Source: Paracoccaceae bacterium
Lineage (GTDB): Bacteria > Pseudomonadota > Alphaproteobacteria > Rhodobacterales > Rhodobacteraceae
DNA: 64,000 bases
Direction of reading: 5' to 3'
Assembly (NCBI GenBank): GCA_004153385.1
Contig: SDAL01000001.1
Span: forward strand, 1,755,492 to 1,819,491
The notes under the pieces are model-generated. The model was given only the letters and a program-made list of their open reading frames with translations. It made no database searches and had not been told where the DNA came from. The translations under genes were made by a program, and so were the position numbers. Below are positions 29,845 to 39,165 of the stretch, in pieces (position 1 is the stretch's first letter; each line of letters opens with the position of its first letter).

Positions 29845-30197
29845 GTGTCATCCTTTTTGCCAAGGCGCGCCACAAAGGTGAAGGTGGCAGCCCCCGCGAC
29901 AAGCGCAAGCGCGGTCGATGCCACAAGCGACACCCCGAGTGCGGCCCCGTGATCGAGAAGCGTCGGCATATGGGCCACGACGCCCACCCCCACCGGCACA
30001 AACAACAGCGACAGATGCGACAGCAGGCCCGTTGCGGTGGGCTGAACCAGCGCGCGTAACCGCGCCGAGCAGAACAGGCCCGCCAGCAGGAACAGCATTC
30101 CCAAGACCGGCCCCGGCACCGGCAAAAGCCACGCGCGCGAGATCACCTCGCCCAGAAGCTGGAACAGCAAGATAAAGGCAAAAGCTGCGACCATCAT
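29841..30197 (-). CDS. lrgA: LrgA/CidA family membrane protein
   Basis: A 118-residue protein with four membrane spans and the CidA/LrgA pattern LLPVPGPVLGMLFLLAGL followed by LLFVPVGVGVVAHM. It is the small partner of LrgB and the first gene of the two-gene operon. It is divergent from smc across 282 bp. Confidence 0.92.
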   Translation of the reverse strand: MMVAAFAFILLFQLLGEVISRAWLLPVPGPVLGMLFLLAGLFCSARLRALVQPTATGLLSHLSLLFVPVGVGVVAHMPTLLDHGAALGVSLVASTALALVAGAATFTFVARLGKKDDT

Positions 30198-30353
30198 ATC
30201 TCCAATGCAGTTATCACGCGGGAGGGCGCGCCGTTTATCCTATGGCCCCGCATGTTTCATCGGGCAAGGCATAGCGGCCCTGCACCCATGACAATACCGC
30301 CCGCTCGGGGGCCATTTTCGCGCGATACGGCCGTGCCACGCAAAAGCACAATA

Positions 30354-30394
30354 TTGACATGCGCTGTCACCCGCCCACGATATCTTGTGGATAA
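30354..30394 (+). promoter_or_regulatory. Candidate smc promoter with overlapping DnaA-box-like site
   Basis: TTGACA at 30354-30359 is followed at 17 bp by ACGATA, a weak -10. Overlapping the downstream edge, TGTGGATAA (30386-30394) is an exact match to the DnaA box consensus on the minus strand. Both lie about 90-125 bp before smc. The sequence is seen; the roles are inferred. Confidence 0.35.
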
Positions 30395-30479
30395 CCGGCG
30401 GAAAGTCACCGAAAGCCCGGTGGTTGGAATTGACAGGCACGGCTGTGGCTGAAAAAACACAGCAATCATCAACATCCAT

Positions 30480-33400
30480 GTGACGGTTCTTATTTTGCGT
30501 TTCTCCCGCCTGCGCCTGAACGGCTTCAAAAGCTTCGTCGATCCGACCGACCTGATCATCCAAGACGGTCTGACAGGGGTTGTCGGGCCGAACGGCTGTG
30601 GCAAGTCGAACCTGCTGGAAGCCCTACGCTGGGTGATGGGGGAGAACCGTCCCTCGGCCATGCGGGGCGGCGGAATGGAAGATGTGATCTTTGCGGGGAC
30701 ACATTCGCGCACCGCGCGCAACTTTGCCGATGTGACGCTGCAGATCGACAATCGCGAACGGCTTGCGCCGGCAGGCTTCAACGAGACGGACACGCTGGAG
30801 ATCACCCGCCGGATCACCCGCGACGCCGGTTCGGCCTATAAGGTCAACACCAAGGATGTGCGCGCCCGCGATGTGCAGATGCTGTTTGCAGATGCCTCCA
30901 CCGGGGCGCATTCGCCTGCTCTTGTGCGTCAGGGCCAGATCAACGAGTTGATCAACGCCAAGCCCAAAGCCCGCCGCCGGATATTGGAAGAGGCCGCCGG
31001 CATCTCGGGCCTGTACCAGCGTCGCCACGAGGCAGAGCTGCGCCTGAAGGCGACCGAGCAGAATCTGGCCCGCGTCGATGATGTAATCGACCAGCTTTCT
31101 TCGCAACTCAATACTTTGGCCCGCCAAGCGCGCCAAGCCTCCAAATACCGCAAACTGGGCGAGGATCTGCGCCACACCGAAGGCATGCTGTTGTACCGTC
31201 GGTGGCTTGAGGCCGATCACAGCCGCCTTGAGGCCGAGGCCGCCCTGCAAGCCATAATGACCTCTGCCGCAGGGGCCGAACACGCCGCACGCGACGCGGC
31301 CAATGCCCGCAATGCACAAGAAGAAAAGCTCCCCCCCCTGCGCGAGGAAGAGGCCATCGCGCGCGCCATCGTGCAACGGCTGGGCTTGGCGCAAGACCAA
31401 TTGGAAAGCCAGCAGATACAGGCCCGCGACCAGATCGCCAGCCTGACCGCACGGATCGCACAGCTTGATCGCGACATGCTGCGCGAGGCAGAGCTGAACC
31501 GTGATGCTGGCGAGACAATCGCCCGCCTCGAGGCAGAGCACGAGGATCTGACCCACGCCCATAACGGCCACGCCGAGGTACTGGACACCGCAAACGACGC
31601 CGCCGAAAGCGCCGCAGAGGTTCTGGAAGACCGCGAGGCGACTTTTGCCGAACTGACCGAGGAGGTGGCCGCACTGGCCGCGCGCCATCAATCCGCCGAG
31701 CGCCAGCTGGCCGATACCCGCGCACAGGCCGAAAAGGCACAGCGCGCCACAGCCGGCGCGCGCCACAGTGCGACCGAAGCCGAAGGCCTGCTGGATGACA
31801 TGTCCCAGCGCCTGCGCGCGGCCCAGGAGCTGCACGACACCGCCAGCCACACAGCCCAAGGTGCCGAGGAGGCATTACAACACGCCGAAACCCGGCGCGC
31901 CGAGATCCAAGGCGAAGAGGACGCCGCCCGCACCGCGCGCGCGGAGGCGGAAGGGGCCTGTGCCACCTTGCGTGCCGAAGAACGCGCCCTTGCCCGAGTG
32001 GTGGAACGCGAAGCGGCATCGGGCAGCCAGATCCTTGATGGTATCTCTGTACTCAAAGGCTACGAGGCCGCACTTGGTGCCGCCCTTGCCGATGATCTGG
32101 GCGCGCCCGCTTTGGAAGGCAATGCCACCACCGGCTGGGCGACCCTGCCCGATTACCCCACCGACCAGCCCCTGCCCGACGGGGTGAAATCATTGGCGGA
32201 GGTGGTCGATGCGCCCCCCGCCCTTGCCCGTCGGCTGTCACAGATCGGCCTGGTTGCGGATTGGGAAACCGGTGTGGCGCTGCATATGGCCTTGGCCCGC
32301 GGACAGCGGTTGGTTACCATTCAGGGTGATCTATGGCGCTGGGACGGGTATCGCACCGGCGCAGGCGATACCCCGTCTGCATCGGCGCGCCGGTTGCAGC
32401 AGCGCAACCGGCTGGACGAACTGCGCACCGAACTCGAAGCGCTTGAGGCCACAAGCCGGCGCGCGATTGCCACCCATACCGCGCTCAAGCAAAAGCTCGA
32501 TGAGGCCACCCACGCTGAAGCCGGTGCTCGCACCGCACGCAAGGACGCCGACCGCCGCATGGCCGAGGCCCAACGCGCCCTGACCAAGACCGAGGCCGAG
32601 CGTAGCCAGACCCAAGGCCGGCTGGACACCGCACGCGACGCCATGCAACGCCACGAGGACGAGGCCCTTAGCGCCCGCGAGGCGCTGGACGCCGCACAGC
32701 TTGCGCAATCGCGCCTGCCCGATCTGAAAACTGCACGCGAGGATCTGGATGCCGTGCGCATCACGGTCGAGGCCGCGCGCATGACGATGATGACACGGCG
32801 CTCGTCACTGGACGAAATCCGGCGCGATGGTCAGGCACGTGTGAACCGCCTGCACACCATCACCAAGGAGCTGGACGGCTGGCGCGGGCGTCTGGCCACC
32901 GCAGAGCGCCAGCGCACCGACCTTCTATCGCGCCGCGAAGACGCCGCCAGAGCCCTTGAGGACGCCGCTGCCCTGCCGGAAGAACTGGCCGATCGCGCCA
33001 CAGATCTGGACGAGCAGACCGAAACCGCCAAAGCCCGCGCGGCCACGGCCACCGAGGCCCTGCACGCGGCCGAAGCCGCCCTGAGTGCCGCCCAGAACGC
33101 CGAGCGCGAGACCGAGCGTCAGGCAGGCGATATCCGCGAGACCCGCGCGCGTGCGGAAGCCAAGGTCGAGGCCGCGCGCGATGCCCTGCGCATTGCGGTG
33201 GACTGGATCCGCGACGAGACAGAGCGCACCCCGCCCGATCTTTTGCGCCTGTTGCGCGTCGAGGTGGAGGACATCCCTGTCGTGCCGAAGCTGGAAACCG
33301 CCGTATATGAATTGAAACGCCAGCGCGATGCGCTTGGTGCCGTCAACCTGCGCGCCGAGGAAGATGCCCGCACCGTGCAGGAAGAGCATGATACGCTGTT

Positions 33401-33953
33401 TACAGAAAAAGGCGATCTGGAGGATGCGATTGCCAAGCTGCGCGGCGGGATCGCGGGACTGAACCGCGAGGGCCGCGAACGGCTTCTGGCCGCGTTCGAA
33501 CAGGTCAACGAAAATTTTGGCCAGCTGTTCACCCACCTTTTCGGTGGCGGCGAGGCCCGCCTTGCACTTGTGGAATCCGACGATCCCCTCGATGCCGGCC
33601 TCGAGATCATGTGCCAACCGCCCGGCAAAAAGCTCTCCACCCTGTCGCTTTTGTCAGGTGGCGAGCAGACGCTGACGGCGATGGCGCTGATATTTGCGGT
33701 CTTCATGGCCAATCCCGCCCCGATCTGTGTACTCGACGAAGTCGATGCGCCGCTTGACGATGCCAATGTCACGCGGTTCTGCGATCTGCTGGATGAAATG
33801 ACACGCCGCGGCGACACACGTTTTCTGGTCATCACCCACCATGCCGTCACCATGAGCCGCATGAACAGGCTGTTCGGGGTCACGATGCAGGAACAAGGGG
33901 TCAGCCAGCTGGTGTCGGTGGATCTGAAAAAAGCCGAGGCGATGGTGGCCTGA
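30480..33953 (+). CDS. smc: Chromosome segregation protein SMC
   Basis: An SMC ATPase of about 1157 residues. N-terminal Walker A GPNGCGKSN (about 36-44), long Ala/Glu/Arg-rich coiled coils, a hinge around residues 515-640, a second coiled coil, then C-terminal LSGGEQTLTAMAL (signature) and ICVLDEVDAPLDDANV (Walker B). With ScpA/B it organises and segregates the chromosome. Homology starts at RFSRLRLNGFKSF. No ATG is available, so the start is GTG 30480 or TTG 30495, and neither has a clear ribosome-binding site. Confidence 0.95.
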   Translation: MTVLILRFSRLRLNGFKSFVDPTDLIIQDGLTGVVGPNGCGKSNLLEALRWVMGENRPSAMRGGGMEDVIFAGTHSRTARNFADVTLQIDNRERLAPAGFNETDTLEITRRITRDAGSAYKVNTKDVRARDVQMLFADASTGAHSPALVRQGQINELINAKPKARRRILEEAAGISGLYQRRHEAELRLKATEQNLARVDDVIDQLSSQLNTLARQARQASKYRKLGEDLRHTEGMLLYRRWLEADHSRLEAEAALQAIMTSAAGAEHAARDAANARNAQEEKLPPLREEEAIARAIVQRLGLAQDQLESQQIQARDQIASLTARIAQLDRDMLREAELNRDAGETIARLEAEHEDLTHAHNGHAEVLDTANDAAESAAEVLEDREATFAELTEEVAALAARHQSAERQLADTRAQAEKAQRATAGARHSATEAEGLLDDMSQRLRAAQELHDTASHTAQGAEEALQHAETRRAEIQGEEDAARTARAEAEGACATLRAEERALARVVEREAASGSQILDGISVLKGYEAALGAALADDLGAPALEGNATTGWATLPDYPTDQPLPDGVKSLAEVVDAPPALARRLSQIGLVADWETGVALHMALARGQRLVTIQGDLWRWDGYRTGAGDTPSASARRLQQRNRLDELRTELEALEATSRRAIATHTALKQKLDEATHAEAGARTARKDADRRMAEAQRALTKTEAERSQTQGRLDTARDAMQRHEDEALSAREALDAAQLAQSRLPDLKTAREDLDAVRITVEAARMTMMTRRSSLDEIRRDGQARVNRLHTITKELDGWRGRLATAERQRTDLLSRREDAARALEDAAALPEELADRATDLDEQTETAKARAATATEALHAAEAALSAAQNAERETERQAGDIRETRARAEAKVEAARDALRIAVDWIRDETERTPPDLLRLLRVEVEDIPVVPKLETAVYELKRQRDALGAVNLRAEEDARTVQEEHDTLFTEKGDLEDAIAKLRGGIAGLNREGRERLLAAFEQVNENFGQLFTHLFGGGEARLALVESDDPLDAGLEIMCQPPGKKLSTLSLLSGGEQTLTAMALIFAVFMANPAPICVLDEVDAPLDDANVTRFCDLLDEMTRRGDTRFLVITHHAVTMSRMNRLFGVTMQEQGVSQLVSVDLKKAEAMVA

Positions 33954-34093
33954 ACCCCCCTCGTGCCCCCTGTCAAAAGACCGTGCGCCCCACCAGGGCC
34001 TGAGGCGATTAAACGCCAAAGCAGGGTCGTTGGGGCTTGCAGGTCCGGCCACAGCTACCGTAGCCTGCGCAGTGACAGAATACGGAGATATCC

Positions 34094-34555
34094 ATGTCCA
34101 GAATTGAAGACCGGCTCAACGACCTAGGCCTGAGCCTGCCTGCCGCCCCCGCCCCTGCTGCCAACTATGTGCCCTATGTGCGCACGGGCAACCAGCTGTT
34201 CGTGTCGGGGCAGATTTCCTCGGGGCCGGACGGCCTGATTACCGGTACATTGGGCGATACGCTTGATGTGGAACAGGGCGCACAGGCCGCGCGCAGCTGT
34301 GCGCTGTCGCTGATGGCGCAAGCCAAGGCGGCATTGGGCGATCTGGACAAGGTCACGCGCGTGGTCAAGCTGGTCGCGTTTGTAAACTCGACCGCGACGT
34401 TCACCGAACAGCCCAAAGTGGTCAACGGTGCCTCCGATCTGATGGTCGAAGTGTTCGGCGATGCGGGGCGTCATGCCCGCTCTGCCGTGTCAGCGCCCTC
34501 CTTGCCGATGGGTGTCGCCGTCGAGATCGAGGCGATTTTCGAGGTTGCCACATGA
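34094..34555 (+). CDS. RidA family protein (YjgF/YER057c/UK114)
   Basis: A 153-residue member of the RidA superfamily. LFVSGQISSGPDGLITGTLG and the C-terminal RSAVSAPSLPMGVAVEIEAIFE match; the Arg that binds the substrate carboxylate in true RidA falls in the RSAVSA motif. The length and N-terminal extension (MSRIEDRLNDLGLSLP) suggest the longer branch, which may or may not deaminate imines. It overlaps the downstream phosphodiesterase gene by 4 nt. Confidence 0.9.
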   Translation: MSRIEDRLNDLGLSLPAAPAPAANYVPYVRTGNQLFVSGQISSGPDGLITGTLGDTLDVEQGAQAARSCALSLMAQAKAALGDLDKVTRVVKLVAFVNSTATFTEQPKVVNGASDLMVEVFGDAGRHARSAVSAPSLPMGVAVEIEAIFEVAT

Positions 34556-35343
34556 AACTGCATCCGGATTTCCTGAGCCGTCCGATCGCGCATCGCGCCT
34601 ATCATGATCGCGCGGACAGGCGTCCGGAAAACAGCCGCGCGGCCATTTCGGCGGCCATCGCGGCGGGCTATGCGATCGAGATAGATTTGCAGCCCGCCGC
34701 AGACCATGTGCCGATGGTGTTTCACGATTACACACTCGAACGGCTGACCGGCGCCTCTGGCAAGGTCTGCGACTATCCCGCCGATGAATTGCAATGCCTG
34801 CATCTTCTGGACAGCGACGAGAGCATTCCCACATTTGCCGAAGTGTTGAGGCTGGTGGACGGACAGGTGCCGCTGCTGGTGGAGTTGAAAGAACAAGGCC
34901 GGATGGTTTTGCCGGAAGGGATCGGGGGCGGCCCTTTAGAGCGCGAGACGGCCAAGGCCCTGTCGGGCTATAGCGGGCCGGTGGCGGTCATGTCGTTTTG
35001 CCCCGATACACTGGCGCGGTTTCACGCACATGCGCCGGAGGTTTGCATTGGCCTGACCACCTGCGCCTACACCGATCGCCATTTCGATCAAATGGACCCC
35101 GCCCAGCGTGAACGCCGCGCCGGAATTGTCGATTTCGAGGATTTGGGTTGCCAGTTCGTGTCCCATTACTGGCGCGATCTGGGAATGGCGCGTATCGCGC
35201 GGCTGAAGGCAGACGGGGCCGCGATCCTGTGCTGGACAATAGGCAATCCGCAAGACGAGGCCGAGGCCAGACAGATTGCCGCAAATGTAACCTTTGAAGG
35301 ATACGGGGCCACCCAAGGCTACGGGGCCACGCCGCAATCCTGA
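34552..35343 (+). CDS. Glycerophosphodiester phosphodiesterase
   Basis: A 263-residue GDPD-fold TIM barrel. IAHRAYHDR (catalytic His, Arg), RPENSRAAI, AIEIDLQPAADHVPMVFHD (metal Glu/Asp and second His) and VELKEQG are the family motifs. It hydrolyses glycerophosphodiesters to glycerol 3-phosphate. It lacks a signal peptide, so it is likely cytoplasmic. The C-terminus has an imperfect GYGATQGYGAT repeat. It is coupled to the RidA gene. Confidence 0.92.
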   Translation: MKLHPDFLSRPIAHRAYHDRADRRPENSRAAISAAIAAGYAIEIDLQPAADHVPMVFHDYTLERLTGASGKVCDYPADELQCLHLLDSDESIPTFAEVLRLVDGQVPLLVELKEQGRMVLPEGIGGGPLERETAKALSGYSGPVAVMSFCPDTLARFHAHAPEVCIGLTTCAYTDRHFDQMDPAQRERRAGIVDFEDLGCQFVSHYWRDLGMARIARLKADGAAILCWTIGNPQDEAEARQIAANVTFEGYGATQGYGATPQS

Positions 35344-35398
35344 TCACACAGCTTGACGCACGGGCGCCGCAGACCATCATTGGCCCCGTTGGAGTGAC

Positions 35399-36568
35399 AT
35401 GATGAGTGATGCAATAGAAATAGAAGTCGGGCTGGCGGTTGCGGATATTCCAGCAGACATCTGGGACAGCTGTGCCTGCCCTGAAACCCGCGATGGCGGC
35501 ACAGCCATTGATCCGTTTGTAACACATGCGTTCCTCTGCGCACTGGAGCATTCCGGCTCCGTCGGGGCCGGCACAGGCTGGGAGCCGCGTCCGATAATCG
35601 CGCGCCAGAACGCAGAGGTGATCGCGGTCGCACCCCTTTATATCAAGGGCCACAGTCAGGGCGAATATGTGTTCGATCACGGCTGGGCGGATGCTTTTGA
35701 ACGCGCTGGCGGACAGTATTACCCCAAACTGCAATGCGCCGTACCGTTCACGCCCTGTTCGGGACGCAGGCTGCTGTGTGCCCCGGGTCATGAGGCGGCA
35801 GGCCGTCACGCCCTGTTGGCCGGCATGGCGCAAATCACCCAAGATGCGGGGCTATCCTCGGCCCATATGACCTTTTGCATGCCCGACGAGGCAAAGCTGG
35901 CCGAAAGCCAAGGGTATCTGCACAGGCTTGGGCAACAATTCCATTTCCACAATCCCGGATATCACAGTTTCGAGGATTTTCTGGCGGAGCTGTCTTCGCG
36001 CAAGCGTAAGGCCTTGCGCAAGGAACGCGCGCGCGCCCAAGATTTCGGTGGCGAGATCCGCGCCCTGCGGGGCGATGATATCCTCCCCGAACATTGGGAT
36101 GCGTTCTGGCAGTTCTACCAAGATACCGGTGCGCGCAAATGGGGCACCCCCTATCTGACGCGCGCGTTCTTCGATGCCTTGCATGACATGCGCGAGCACG
36201 TGCTTTTGATCATGGCCTTCAGGGACGGTCGTCCGATTGCCGGCGCGCTCAACATCATCGGGCGTGATTGCCTATATGGCCGCTATTGGGGCTGTATCGA
36301 GGATCATCCGTTTTTGCATTTCGAGCTGTGCTATCATCAGGCCGTCGATTTTGCGATCGCGGCCGGACTGGGCCGCGTCGAGGCCGGCGCACAGGGGGAA
36401 CACAAACTGGCGCGTGGATACCTGCCCCATGTCACCCATTCTGCACATTGGATCGCACATCCGGGTTTGCGTCAGGCGGTCGCGGACTATCTGGAGGCAG
36501 AGCGCAATGCCGTTGGCACAGATGTCGAGGTGCTTACACAGATGGGTCCTTTCCGATCCACATCCTAA
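35399..36568 (+). CDS. FemAB-related GNAT family protein (DUF482/peptidogalycan biosynthesis type)
   Basis: A 389-residue protein of the PF04339-like family. The pattern DPFVTHAFLCALEHSGSVG, the KRKALRKERARAQ basic stretch, ALNIIGRDCLYGRYWGC and GLGRVEAGAQGEHKLARGY are typical. Such proteins have paired GNAT folds like FemAB aminoacyl transferases, but their substrate is unknown. GGAG lies just upstream of tandem ATGs at 35399 and 35402. It probably continues the operon from the RidA and GDPD genes (56-bp gap). Confidence 0.88.
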   Translation: MMSDAIEIEVGLAVADIPADIWDSCACPETRDGGTAIDPFVTHAFLCALEHSGSVGAGTGWEPRPIIARQNAEVIAVAPLYIKGHSQGEYVFDHGWADAFERAGGQYYPKLQCAVPFTPCSGRRLLCAPGHEAAGRHALLAGMAQITQDAGLSSAHMTFCMPDEAKLAESQGYLHRLGQQFHFHNPGYHSFEDFLAELSSRKRKALRKERARAQDFGGEIRALRGDDILPEHWDAFWQFYQDTGARKWGTPYLTRAFFDALHDMREHVLLIMAFRDGRPIAGALNIIGRDCLYGRYWGCIEDHPFLHFELCYHQAVDFAIAAGLGRVEAGAQGEHKLARGYLPHVTHSAHWIAHPGLRQAVADYLEAERNAVGTDVEVLTQMGPFRSTS

Positions 36569-36647
36569 ACACTAGACCCCTGCACACGCCACCAGCGCGG
36601 CGACACAAGAACATGACACGATACGAAAGAAGGACCAAGACACCCTT

Positions 36648-37529
36648 ATGGATGAGTTGAACCTGCAAGAATTGACCAATGTTGGCCAATGGATCACGCC
36701 AGAACGCATCGACGCCGTTGTACTGGCGGGCCTGAACGTACTCATGGCACTGGTCATTCTGGTCATTGCCCTGATCATCTCCAGCTGGGCCAAAGCCCGG
36801 ATTACCAATCTGTCGAACCGCTATGCCAAGCTCGACGATACCTTGTTCGGCTTTATGGGCAATATCGTCAAATATCTGATCCTCGCTATCGGGTTCATCT
36901 TCATCCTGAACCGCTTCGGGATCCAGACCACATCGCTGGCCGCCCTGATCGGTGCCGCAGGTCTGGCAATCGGTCTTGCGCTGCAGGGCACGTTGTCGTC
37001 GCTTGCCTCTGGCGTCATGATCATCATGTTCCGTCCGTTCCGGATCGGCGACTACATCGAGGCAGGCGACAAGGCCGGCACTGTCACGGAAATCTCGTTG
37101 TTTTATGTGATTTTGAAAACATATGACGGCATTCAGGTTGTGATGCCCAACTCCGATATCTGGTCGCAGGCGATTATCAACTATTCCGGCAACAGCACCC
37201 GGATGATGGATCTGACGGTGGGCATTTCCTATAACAGCGATATCAAGCTGGCGCGCGATATCCTGACGCGGATCGTCACGGAAGACGAGCGCGTCCTACA
37301 AGACCCGCCTCCCACAATCGGTGTGCGCGAACTGGGCGACAGCTCGATCAACCTTGTGCTGCGCGCATGGTGCCCGACACTGGTCTATTGGAGCTTCCGC
37401 TGGGAAGTGTTTGAAAAGATCAAGAACGAATTTGATGCCAACGGGATCGGCATCCCTTTCCCCACACGCGAAATCGTCTTCGATACCTCGCTGGAGCTGG
37501 TGTCGAAAGACAAAACCACCGCAGAATAA
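36648..37529 (+). CDS. mscS: Small-conductance mechanosensitive channel, MscS family
   Basis: A 293-residue channel with three N-terminal membrane helices (about residues 23-45, 67-87 and 92-125). The pore helix TM3 contains LAALIGAAGLAIGLALQGTLSSLASG. The beta domain follows (RPFRIGDYIEAGDKAGTV), then the alpha/beta cytoplasmic domain. It opens on hypo-osmotic shock to release solutes. Length matches E. coli MscS (286 aa). A strong terminator follows the stop. Confidence 0.94.
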   Translation: MDELNLQELTNVGQWITPERIDAVVLAGLNVLMALVILVIALIISSWAKARITNLSNRYAKLDDTLFGFMGNIVKYLILAIGFIFILNRFGIQTTSLAALIGAAGLAIGLALQGTLSSLASGVMIIMFRPFRIGDYIEAGDKAGTVTEISLFYVILKTYDGIQVVMPNSDIWSQAIINYSGNSTRMMDLTVGISYNSDIKLARDILTRIVTEDERVLQDPPPTIGVRELGDSSINLVLRAWCPTLVYWSFRWEVFEKIKNEFDANGIGIPFPTREIVFDTSLELVSKDKTTAE

Positions 37530-37535
37530 TGCATC

Positions 37536-37564
37536 AACGGGCAGCTGTGACAGCTGCCCGTTTT
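37536..37564 (+). terminator. Terminator after mscS
   Basis: A perfect 12-bp stem (37536-37547 with 37551-37562) and a 3-nt loop end in a T-run. It begins 6 bp after the mscS stop. Confidence 0.9.
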
Positions 37565-37603
37565 CATATCCCCCCACCCTTTGTCCCCGAACGCGAGGCT
37601 TTC

Positions 37604-38005
37604 ATGGCATCCCCCCTCAACCATCAAGAGCGCGATGCGCTTCTTCCCATGCTCTACAAGACAGGCTGGCAATTGGTTCACAACGGCACAGGCCTGCGCA
37701 AAAGCTGGAAATTCGACAGTTTCGCGGCCGCATGGGGATTTATGTCCCAAGCCGCCCTGTGTGCCGAAAAAATGGACCATCATCCCGACTGGCGCAATGT
37801 CTACAACACGCTCGAGGTCACGCTCTCGACCCATTCATGCGGGGGCTTGAGCGTTCTGGATGCGGAACTGGCACAGGGGTTTGATGCAATCACCACCGCA
37901 GGCCGCGTGCTGGATGCCTCGCCCTTTGAGGCCAAGGACGACGAACACTCCGGCGGCGGCGCGCCCGATCCACGCTCGGACCTGAGCGACGATTTTCTGG
38001 ATTGA
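37604..38005 (+). CDS. phhB: Pterin-4a-carbinolamine dehydratase
   Basis: A 133-residue PCD/DCoH protein. The active-site set is in AEKMDHHPDWRNVYN, followed by VTLSTHSCGGLS. It dehydrates 4a-hydroxytetrahydropterin after aromatic amino-acid hydroxylation; in bacteria lacking PhhA it may serve other pterin recycling. It has an extra acidic, Gly-rich C-terminal tail of about 35 residues. I chose the ATG at 37604; the frame is open back to 37529, but that part lies in the mscS terminator. Confidence 0.9.
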   Translation: MASPLNHQERDALLPMLYKTGWQLVHNGTGLRKSWKFDSFAAAWGFMSQAALCAEKMDHHPDWRNVYNTLEVTLSTHSCGGLSVLDAELAQGFDAITTAGRVLDASPFEAKDDEHSGGGAPDPRSDLSDDFLD

Positions 38006-38059
38006 GATCAAAGGTGGTCCGCACCGATGCCCTTATAACGGCATCACGGGGTGTGGGCC

Positions 38060-38425
38060 TTATTTTTCGGGATGTCCGGTATGCGCGTCAAGATACAGAC
38101 GCACCGCGTCCTGAACATGGCGGAAACGATCTCCGCCCAGATGCTTGCCGCCATACCAGCGGGTCACGACGATAATATGATCATAGAGGCCTTCGCGCTC
38201 CAGCATCCGCAAGATCACCATGCCGGCCCCGCTTTCGCCATCATCGCTTTTGATCGGAGCCTGAGCGGTCAAAAGCCCCCATGTGTTATGCGTGGCTTTC
38301 GCGAATTTCTTCTTGCGGCACAATTGTTTGATGAAAGCGCGCGCGTCCTCTTCGGTGCGGCACACCCCGCCCGACACGGCATATTTAGAGCCGCGATCAC
38401 TGATGATGTTTTCTAAAATCCGCAT
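38060..38425 (-). CDS. YigZ/IMPACT family protein
   Basis: A 121-residue protein with the UPF0029/IMPACT core: KKFAKATHNTWGL, then SDDGESGAGMVIL, and VVTRWYGGKHLGGDRF. It is shorter than E. coli YigZ (about 205 aa) and corresponds only to the N-terminal domain. Function is unclear; eukaryotic IMPACT regulates the Gcn2 kinase. It converges with phhB. Confidence 0.88.
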   Translation of the reverse strand: MRILENIISDRGSKYAVSGGVCRTEEDARAFIKQLCRKKKFAKATHNTWGLLTAQAPIKSDDGESGAGMVILRMLEREGLYDHIIVVTRWYGGKHLGGDRFRHVQDAVRLYLDAHTGHPEK

Positions 38426-38597
38426 GGGTTTGTGGCTTACGTCGCGCAGGCGTCCAGTGCAAGCCGCCCATCCTGATCATAGGATGCGATGCGGCGGGCC
38501 ACAGGCACATCCACCCCTATCACACCTGCCATCGCCCGCGTCGCACGAAGGGGGACCAACCGGCGCGCATGCCGCCATGCCCCCTTCGTGCTGCGTG

Positions 38598-39086
38598 TTA
38601 CATCGCAGCCAGCAGCCCCTCGCCTGCCGAAATCTCGCACGCGCCAGGATTTTCTTCCTTGTGCAGGATCTTGACCACGCCATCCTCCACCACCATCGCA
38701 TACCGCGCGGAGCGGTTGATCAGGCCCGCAGGCGGGGCGGTGAACTCCATGCCGATTGCTTGGGTGAAGGCCGCCTCGGGATCGGCCAGCATGCTTAGCC
38801 CCGCCTCTTTTGCACCTGTGCCGATCGCCCATGCATCCATCACAAAGGGATCATTGACCGAAATACAGATGATGTCTTCCACGCCCTTTTCACGGAACTT
38901 GTCAACGCAGCGGATGAAACTGGGCACATGGGCGGTCGTGCAAACGCCTGTGAACGCGCCGGGCACGGCAAAGATCACGACTTTGCGGCCTTTGAGCTTT
39001 TCATTCAGGCTGACAGGCTGCGGCCCGTCTGCCCCGAGCACCAGAAACGTCCCGCCCGGTAACACATCGCCTTCACTGATCGTCAT
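38598..39086 (-). CDS. Peroxiredoxin (Prx5/AhpE-like, AhpC/TSA superfamily)
   Basis: A 162-residue thiol peroxidase. FAVPGAFTGVCTTAHVPSF carries peroxidatic Cys49 with the upstream Thr. It belongs to the Prx5 branch, which reduces hydrogen and organic peroxides using glutaredoxin or glutathione. I chose ATG 39086, with AGGA 8 bp upstream; earlier in-frame ATGs at 39095 and 39137 lack a site. It is divergent from the flavoprotein gene across 79 bp. The 170 bp between its stop and YigZ contain an unassigned open stretch (minus strand, ending at 38437) that I do not recognise. Confidence 0.92.
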   Translation of the reverse strand: MTISEGDVLPGGTFLVLGADGPQPVSLNEKLKGRKVVIFAVPGAFTGVCTTAHVPSFIRCVDKFREKGVEDIICISVNDPFVMDAWAIGTGAKEAGLSMLADPEAAFTQAIGMEFTAPPAGLINRSARYAMVVEDGVVKILHKEENPGACEISAGEGLLAAM

Positions 39087-39165
39087 ATCGTTCATCCTGT
39101 CGCGTTGCACATCGTTACCGGCACGATATAGGATCACCCCGAAGGATCACCAGAGGAAAATATCC

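Noticed and set aside
31108-33976. Several long open frames antisense to smc
   Set aside because: They mirror GC-rich, Ala/Arg/Glu-rich coiled-coil coding sequence and show compositional repeats only, no family motif or ribosome-binding site.
38437-38597. Possible C-terminal fragment of a gene between YigZ and the peroxiredoxin (minus strand, ending ALDACAT)
   Set aside because: Too short, no start or ribosome-binding site and no recognised motif; not supportable as a gene.
38569-39165. Large N-terminal extension of the ferredoxin-reductase-like protein
   Set aside because: It is antisense to the peroxiredoxin gene; the FAD-binding motif starts directly after ATG 39166.
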